Assembly (NCBI GenBank): GCA_016222925.1
Contig: JACRQB010000116.1
Coordinates: forward strand, 1 to 11,644
DNA: 11,644 bases
Reading direction: 5' to 3'
Source of the DNA: Nitrospirota bacterium
GTDB lineage: Bacteria; Nitrospirota; Nitrospiria; Nitrospirales; Nitrospiraceae
Shown here in pieces: positions 7,370 to 11,644 of the stretch. The position numbers were made by a program, and so were the translations under genes. Below the pieces are notes generated by a model. The model did not search any database and was not told where the DNA came from. It saw only the letters and a program-made list of their open reading frames with translations. Positions within the stretch are counted from its first letter, which is position 1; every line of letters begins with the position of its first letter.

Positions 7370-7607
7370 TCAATGTGATGAAGGTGGCGAACATGGGGGT
7401 CGCAGTACTGACGAGACGGTCACCGACAAGAATGGTCGAGAGGAGCTTTTGGGGGTCGCTCCTTAACTGAAGAGCTTTGGCTGCCCGCTTACTGCCGTTC
7501 TGCGCCAATGCTTTCAGTCGTGTTTCGTTGACCGAAAAGAAGCCGATCTCGGCTGTAGAAATAACGGCGGATAACCCTATCAATCCTAGTAGGATGAGGA
7601 TGTCCAT
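7071..7607 (-). CDS. CNNM/CBS/CorC membrane protein, N-terminal fragment (frame-disrupted gene)
   Basis: Residues 1 to about 84 (7607 to about 7360) are the start of a CNNM (DUF21) membrane domain. A first helix MDILILLGLIGLSAVIS is followed by TAEIGFFSVNETRLKALAQNGSKRAAKALQL, then LLSTILVGDRLVSTATPMFATF as the second helix, all typical of the family. After AYGGKSA the frame continues as about 94 Arg/Ser-rich residues without resemblance to anything, because it now overlaps the CBS region in the wrong frame. Compared with intact relatives of about 420 residues, some 35-50 residues, including the expected FGEILPK-type segment, are absent between the two fragments. The ATG has no good Shine-Dalgarno sequence and is the first start after an in-frame TAG. 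As it stands the gene cannot make a normal protein. Confidence 0.75.
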   Translation of the reverse strand: MDILILLGLIGLSAVISTAEIGFFSVNETRLKALAQNGSKRAAKALQLRSDPQKLLSTILVGDRLVSTATPMFATFITLNAYGGKSALEETASFSDRSSDLQFDGRKGVDASLGNRGRAENYARPRRKGRRVRIRRSQNDQKRVSTERYYRGRCDDAAHLRVFARREPSTQGSTRAAL

Positions 7608-7860
7608 CGCAGTCGTCTATTCGGAACGTTGGACCAGTAAGGCTGGCCTGATGAGAAGCCGGGCGTCCCCCAGAGGATACCTCTTGGTCCACCCTTCAGA
7701 GGATCGTACGATTAAGATAACCGGACCGCTTAGAATAGAGTTCACAGCTAATACATCTATCACAGGGATCACATGCAGGCAAGCAATCCAAGAAATGTCG
7801 CTTGAAAATCAATTGGTTCCAAACGGAACTCTCAGAATGATGCTACCGTCCTTCCATTGT

Positions 7861-8541
7861 TTAGCCATCATCCCGCACAACAAACGATTGCAGGTTCAGT
7901 GTACGATCGAGACGACCCGCGGCCATCTGAGCCTCCGGTTCGGTCAAGAATCGACCAATTTGGACTCGGTAACGGCGCCCTTCCGGGAGATCGATCTGAA
8001 TGATACGCCCATCAGCAAAATCTCGTTGAACTTGTGCAAACAGCGCCCGAGCATTCTGAAGGTCCGCGAAAGCACCGACTTGAACCCGTAACACCCCCAT
8101 CCCTTCAGGTCGAGAATTATAGTCCACAACTCGGAGTTCGACCTGGTCGGTTCCGTTGCCGACCATCCCAAGCGCTTGGGCACCGGCCAACGAAAGGTCC
8201 AAAACCCGTCCCCTCGCGAAGGGCCCTCGATCATTAATCCTGACCGTAATCTCGCGACCTGAAGTCAACGAATGCACAACTGCGACGGACCCGAGTGGCA
8301 GTGTCCGATGAGCAGCCGTCAGTTTGTACATGTCGTACCGCTCCCCATTCGCTGTCTTGTTCCCATGAAAGCCAGGGCCATACCACGAAGCCATCCCTCG
8401 TTCTACAAATCCAATGGGATACCCGGGGAAACGATCAATAGGAGGACGAGAAGCGGTGGTGCAACCTTGATAGAGGACGGCGCCCAACCCGATCACGACT
8501 ATGGACAGAGAAGTACGTTTCGTGAGCGGCACCGGCCGCAT
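7861..8541 (-). CDS. rlpA: RlpA-like septal ring lipoprotein (DPBB plus SPOR)
   Basis: RlpA is an envelope lipoprotein that in Pseudomonas cleaves glycan strands lacking stem peptides and helps daughter cells separate. The 226-residue product from the ATG at 8541 begins with a signal peptide (SLSIVVIGLGAVLYQGC) with C27 as the lipidated residue. The double-psi beta-barrel is at about 49-126: GMASWYGPGFHGNKTANGE, LTAAHRTLPLGS and VRINDRGPF, with H78 and D104 matching the lytic residues. The C-terminal SPOR domain (about 149-220, LRVQVGAFADLQNARAL...RVQIGRF) binds denuded glycan at the septum. A TTG one codon upstream is also open. The gene starts 3 bases after the ACT gene stop, which suggests co-transcription. 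The catalytic pair suggests an active enzyme. Confidence 0.93.
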   Translation of the reverse strand: MRPVPLTKRTSLSIVVIGLGAVLYQGCTTASRPPIDRFPGYPIGFVERGMASWYGPGFHGNKTANGERYDMYKLTAAHRTLPLGSVAVVHSLTSGREITVRINDRGPFARGRVLDLSLAGAQALGMVGNGTDQVELRVVDYNSRPEGMGVLRVQVGAFADLQNARALFAQVQRDFADGRIIQIDLPEGRRYRVQIGRFLTEPEAQMAAGRLDRTLNLQSFVVRDDG

Positions 8542-8544
8542 CAA

Positions 8545-8979
8545 TCAAAACTCGTCGAGCGACTGATTGCGTAGAATGGCCAAGGCCTTGTCCGTATTGG
8601 AAACGGTCAGAACGACGATCGCCCGCTTCCCTTCCCGTGAAGGCGTACAATAGCCGCACTTGATGTTGATCCGGCTCTTCATCAAAGTATCTGCCACTTT
8701 CATTAACGCGCCAGGCTTATTTTCGAGACTTAGCAGAAGCGCAATTTCTTCGCCGAACTTAATTTTCGCCGCCTTAAGGGCCGCGCGCGCACTGTCTAGG
8801 TCAGCAACAAGCAGCCGCAACTTGCCTGTTCCCATCACCTCCGGAGCGGAGAACGCCTTAATGTTGACGCTGACCTCCGACATCAGGACTTTTTCCGCCT
8901 CGCCGAGCGAGTGGCTCCCAATGGAGACCACGACCCATAGTGATACGAGAGGATACGAGAGGACGCCCCTCTCGCGCAA
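8545..8979 (-). CDS. Tandem ACT-domain protein, 5' end uncertain
   Basis: ACT domains bind small ligands, mostly amino acids; this looks like a stand-alone double-ACT regulatory protein. The second ACT is clear: IALLLSLENKPGALMKVADTLMKSRINIKCGY...AIVVLTVSNTDKALAILRNQ (about 78-140). The first ends with SVNIKAFSAPEVMGTGKLRLLVADLDSARAALKAAKIKF. Its beginning is odd: VSLWVVVSIGSHSLGEAEKVL occupies the place of a normal strand-loop-helix (SLWVENKPGSLARVAKVL in relatives) but lacks the N-(K/R)-P-G turn. The frame opens at a TTG (8979) without a Shine-Dalgarno sequence; an internal ATG at 8883 would give 112 residues and remove half of the first domain. A 10-bp tandem duplication lies within the first codons. 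The real start is undecided. It sits between nrdJ and rlpA on the same strand. Confidence 0.7.
   Translation of the reverse strand: MRERGVLSYPLVSLWVVVSIGSHSLGEAEKVLMSEVSVNIKAFSAPEVMGTGKLRLLVADLDSARAALKAAKIKFGEEIALLLSLENKPGALMKVADTLMKSRINIKCGYCTPSREGKRAIVVLTVSNTDKALAILRNQSLDEF
8942..8961. repeat. 10-bp perfect tandem duplication
   Basis: GATACGAGAG occurs twice without a gap at the beginning of the ACT frame. The duplication shifts the frame by one base relative to a single copy. The next bases form a hairpin with it: GAGAGG (8957-8962) and CCTCTC (8968-8973) around a 5-base loop. Confidence 0.75.
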
Positions 8980-9103
8980 AGTCTTCGAGCCCGTAACCGT
9001 ACCACAAAGAAGATGTCAGCGCTCGAGCGAATTCGGTGGACCCGCCGCTTCCTACACCAGAGACACAATGACGGCCGCCTGCTCCGCATTCTTACACTCC
9101 TCT
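8980..9103 (-). other. Spacer between nrdJ and the ACT gene with an orphan ribosome-binding site
   Basis: On the minus strand AGGAG (9101-9097) lies 7 bases before an ATG at 9089, a well-spaced initiation site right after the nrdJ stop. The frame it opens (68 codons to 8883) is Arg/Ser-rich (MRSRRPSLCLWCRKRR...) and resembles no known protein, and it is not the ACT frame. The site may be the former start of the ACT gene, now out of frame with it, or chance. The other two frames contain early stops or no start. Confidence 0.35.
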
Positions 9104-10957
9104 TTATGAACATCCGCTCGTTGCGCCGCACGTCACACACTTCAGACAGGTGCCGTTTCGGACCATGGTGAACTGCTTGCACTCGGGACAGGGATCGCCT
9201 TCGTAGCCCTTGACCTTAGCATCTTTGGCATTTTTGATCTCTGTCAATGTAAGCGTTTCCCTCGTGATCTCCACTTGTCGAGCGACACTATGGCCATGTC
9301 CATTTCCATGACCATTTCCTTTTCCACTGTTCCGACGGATCGGAAGATGTTCCGTAAGAACGGAAGATTTGGCCAGTGCATCGAGGTCTGCCTCTTCTTC
9401 TGAACATTCGGGATCCATGTCGTCTTTCTTCATCGAATCCATGCGCAGATCTTCCTCTTTCACCTGCGCCAGGTCATACCGGTCGAGATACGTCACGGCC
9501 AATTCACGGAAGATATAATCGATGATCGAGGTTGACATTTTGATTCGATCGTTCAATTTCACGGGACCGTTCGGTTCAAACCGGGTAAAGACAAACGCCT
9601 CAACGAATTCTTCCAACGGCACGCCGTGCTGAAGTCCAAGAGAGATGGCGATCGCAAAACAATTCATGAGGCTTCTGAACGCCGCCCCTTCCTTGTGCAT
9701 ATCCAAAAAGATTTCTCCGACCGTCCCATCCTCATATTCGCCAGTGCGCAGGTACAGCTTATGTCCCCCGACAATCGCCTTTTGAGTGTATCCACTTCGC
9801 CGACTCGGGAGCGGGCGGCGCTTGGCGAGATACCGAACGAGTACCCGTTCGGTGATTTTCTCCGCCATCCCCATCACGCTAGTGGTCGCCTCCACGGCCT
9901 TCCCACTGTCAGTCGAAGCACTCAACGGCTGACTCAGTTTAGACCCGTCACGATAGAGCGCAACAGCTTTGACCATGCTCTTCCAGGCAAATAAATAGGC
10001 CGCCTTGACGTCTTCAAGCGTGGCATCGGCCGGCATGTTGATGGTCTTGCTGATCGCGCCGCTGATGAACGGCTGTGCCGCGGCCATCATGCGGATATGC
10101 GCATCGATCGTCCCACAGCAGAAATCATTCGCCGCAGCGATCTCTTCTTGCGTAAAGCCAAGCGTCTTCAGCATGTTGACGCTTATTTCATTCAGCTGGG
10201 CTTCGGTCAAGCCAAGCTTTTCGACGCAGAACGCCTCCCCGAGCGTAAACTTATTGAAGGCGAACTGAATTTCAAACGCTTGCCCCAAACTGCTCTCCAA
10301 ACGATCGAGAGCCGCATCGTCGAATCCCTTTTGACGCAGCGTGTCATGATTGATGAACGGTGCGCCCTTGAGCGTCTGAGCCCCGACACAATACCGAACG
10401 ACATCCTGAGCTTGCTGATCCGTATAGCCAAGGTTGGCCAGCGCCATCGGCAAGCTTTGATTGATGATCTTGAAGTACCCGCCACCGGCCAGTTTCTTAA
10501 ATTTCACCAGAGCAAAGTCTGGTTCAATCCCGGTGGTATCACAGTCCATGACTAACCCAATCGTGCCGGTTGGAGCAATGACGGTCACTTGAGCATTGCG
10601 ATATCCATAGGCCGTCCCTAATTCAAGCGCATGGTCCCAGGCGCGTCTGGCGGCGAGAAGCATGTCAGGCGGACAATGCTCGGGACGGATTCCCATCGGC
10701 GCAATCGTGAGGTGTTCGTATTCTGCCTGCGGCGCCTGGTACGCAGCTCGACGGTGATTGCGGATGACCCGCAGCATGTGCTCTCGATTGCTTGCGTACC
10801 CCGGGAAGGGCGACAATTCGGCAGCCATTTCAGCCGATGTCCCGTATGCTTCCCCAGTCATGATGGACGTGATGGCTCCACAAATCGCCAGGGCCTTGGG
10901 CGAATCATACGGAATCCCTTGGCGCATGAGCACAGTTCCCAAATTCGCATACCCCAA
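9104..10957 (-). CDS. nrdJ: Adenosylcobalamin-dependent (class II) ribonucleotide reductase, C-terminal fragment
   Basis: NrdJ reduces ribonucleotides to deoxyribonucleotides using vitamin B12 to make the thiyl radical. This is the 3' part of a gene broken near 10980. The homologous frame actually begins slightly upstream (SYQFRTLGLGYANLG from about 10981), before the TTG at 10957. Conserved blocks are IAPTGTIGLVMDCDTTGIEPD (from 127, with PTGT at 129-132 in the substrate-phosphate site), FALVKFKKLAGGG (148-160), and CGTIDAHIRMMAAAQPFISG (from 281) with AISKTINMP. A TSCPD domain lies at about 385-495. The C-terminal zinc-ribbon/redox tail has C590, C593, C604, C607, C610 and C616. A Gly-His-rich linker (GKGNGHGNGHGHS, 545-557) precedes the tail. 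The thiyl-radical cysteine is in the other fragment, so this piece alone cannot work. Confidence 0.92.
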   Translation of the reverse strand: MGYANLGTVLMRQGIPYDSPKALAICGAITSIMTGEAYGTSAEMAAELSPFPGYASNREHMLRVIRNHRRAAYQAPQAEYEHLTIAPMGIRPEHCPPDMLLAARRAWDHALELGTAYGYRNAQVTVIAPTGTIGLVMDCDTTGIEPDFALVKFKKLAGGGYFKIINQSLPMALANLGYTDQQAQDVVRYCVGAQTLKGAPFINHDTLRQKGFDDAALDRLESSLGQAFEIQFAFNKFTLGEAFCVEKLGLTEAQLNEISVNMLKTLGFTQEEIAAANDFCCGTIDAHIRMMAAAQPFISGAISKTINMPADATLEDVKAAYLFAWKSMVKAVALYRDGSKLSQPLSASTDSGKAVEATTSVMGMAEKITERVLVRYLAKRRPLPSRRSGYTQKAIVGGHKLYLRTGEYEDGTVGEIFLDMHKEGAAFRSLMNCFAIAISLGLQHGVPLEEFVEAFVFTRFEPNGPVKLNDRIKMSTSIIDYIFRELAVTYLDRYDLAQVKEEDLRMDSMKKDDMDPECSEEEADLDALAKSSVLTEHLPIRRNSGKGNGHGNGHGHSVARQVEITRETLTLTEIKNAKDAKVKGYEGDPCPECKQFTMVRNGTCLKCVTCGATSGCS

Positions 10958-10983
10958 CCCAAGCGTCCGGAACTGATAGCTCT

Positions 10984-11644
10984 TTAGAACTTCGTGAGGT
11001 TCAGGGAAGCGAGATTACAAGCCGTATCATCCAAAAACATGTACTCGGAACAGGGATTCGACGCGTTGATGCGACCGTCCTCCGGACAGGTATGCCACTC
11101 GTTGATGGTGGTATCGTACTGCGTCCCTGGATCAGCACAAATCCAGGCCGCCCACGCGATCCGGTCCCACAGCTCCCGTGCCTTGACGGTCTTCCAGACC
11201 TTGCCGCTTGTTCGACGCTTGAGTTGCCAGTCACCATCTGTTTCCAGCGCGGTAAAAAACTCATTGGGAATCCTGACGCTATTGTTGGAGTTTTGCCCGG
11301 AGACGGTCTGGTAGGCCTTCCCATCCCAATTCGTGTCATATTCATGGAAGACAAAATGCGTGAAGCCTTGCTGTGCATAAGAAAACATTCGTTGGATATA
11401 GGCCTCGGACACCAGATCCCGACGGGCCGATGCCAGAGCCTCACGCAAGACCGGATTGGTCTTCTGGTCGAGATCCAGCCTGAGAGCGCCCTCACCATCG
11501 ACCGTATGACAAGCTTTCAGCACAGCATTGAGGCGCTGCGCACAAATCTTTGACCCCGTCACCATCGCCGCGACTTTTTGCTCTTCGATGACTTTCCAAT
11601 CGATAAATTCTTCGATATCCGGATGGTCGAGGTCCAAACAAACC
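10984..11644 (-). CDS. nrdJ: Adenosylcobalamin-dependent ribonucleotide reductase, middle fragment (5' end outside window)
   Basis: Upstream part of the same nrdJ. It is open to the right edge (VCLDLDHPDIEEFIDWK), so the true start lies beyond. It contains GSKICAQRLNAVLKA and GQNSNNSVRIPNEFF. NPCSEYMFLDDTACNLASLNL begins 23 codons before its stop: the Asn-Pro-Cys-Ser-Glu segment matches the radical Cys with its Asn and Glu partners, and the later Cys in ACNLASLNL matches the second redox cysteine. The frame stops at TAA (10986-10984) right after LNLTKF. In intact relatives this point is followed by roughly 40-50 more residues before SYQFRTLGLGYANLG, which here appears almost at once in another frame. 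Radical-site residues and reading quality are normal, so the lesion looks recent or artefactual. Confidence 0.9.
   Translation of the reverse strand, partial: VCLDLDHPDIEEFIDWKVIEEQKVAAMVTGSKICAQRLNAVLKACHTVDGEGALRLDLDQKTNPVLREALASARRDLVSEAYIQRMFSYAQQGFTHFVFHEYDTNWDGKAYQTVSGQNSNNSVRIPNEFFTALETDGDWQLKRRTSGKVWKTVKARELWDRIAWAAWICADPGTQYDTTINEWHTCPEDGRINASNPCSEYMFLDDTACNLASLNLTKF

Noticed and set aside
7608..7860. 253-bp stretch between rlpA and the CNNM gene with a short minus-strand frame (7489-7692)
   Set aside because: The frame has no ribosome-binding site, overlaps the CNNM start and shows no recognisable protein features. The stretch probably holds the CNNM promoter, but no good -35/-10 pair is visible.
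8957..8973. GAGAGG/CCTCTC hairpin as a terminator after nrdJ
   Set aside because: It is followed on neither strand by a run of T residues and lies inside the proposed ACT coding frame.
8883..9089. 68-codon frame following a good AGGAG-7-ATG site
   Set aside because: The predicted peptide is an Arg/Ser-rich sequence with no protein-like pattern and overlaps the start of the ACT gene in another frame. Only the initiation site is noted as odd.
10955..10995. Split nrdJ as a natural two-subunit enzyme or an intein/intron site
   Set aside because: An intron or intein would add sequence, whereas here sequence is missing; the second fragment has no ribosome-binding site or convincing start, so a designed two-gene arrangement is unlikely.
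1..11644. Mobile element, phage, CRISPR, toxin-antitoxin, tRNA or rRNA
   Set aside because: No transposase or integrase domains, no regularly spaced repeats, no terminal inverted repeats flanking genes, and no tRNA-like cloverleaf or rRNA sequence was recognised on either strand.

Overview
The window is 11.6 kb of ordinary bacterial chromosome at roughly 55% GC. It carries housekeeping genes from several pathways and no mobile, phage, CRISPR or defence genes. The genes look Nitrospira-like: a trpE-trpG-trpD-trpC order led by a LysM lipoprotein, a B12-dependent ribonucleotide reductase, and an RlpA/ACT/CorC neighbourhood. That assignment comes from family familiarity only and no search was run.

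Left block (1-4191, all minus strand): a LysM lipoprotein, trpE, trpG, trpD and the 5' end of trpC lie head to tail. The spacers are 9, 89, 19 and 7 bp, so this is probably one transcription unit. Together the trp genes turn chorismate into anthranilate (TrpE with TrpG), then phosphoribosyl-anthranilate (TrpD), then feed indole-glycerol phosphate synthesis (TrpC). The longest spacer, trpE-trpG, holds degenerate 7-bp tandem repeats. A good sigma70-type promoter (TTGACT, 17 bp, TATTCT) and a strong Shine-Dalgarno sequence precede the LysM gene.

Centre (4192-6484): a compact divergent promoter region separates the LysM-trp unit from ligA, the NAD-dependent DNA ligase, on the plus strand. The two -35 boxes face away from each other across an inverted repeat. 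ligA is intact and ends exactly against the stop codon of the next, convergent gene.

Right block (6485-11644, all minus strand): in transcription order these are nrdJ (5' end outside the window), an ACT-domain protein, the septal-ring lipoprotein gene rlpA, and a CNNM/CBS/CorC membrane protein gene. Two of them are broken in the same way. nrdJ (near 10980) and the CNNM/CorC gene (near 7360) each have well-conserved sequence on both sides of a point where the frame changes and about 35-50 expected residues are missing. The ACT gene in between also has an abnormal 5' end, with a 10-bp tandem duplication and an orphaned Shine-Dalgarno/ATG. These lesions in about 4 kb are the most unusual feature of the window. 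They could be real gene decay, or local deletions introduced by assembly; the sequence alone cannot decide. I see no convincing new biological system.
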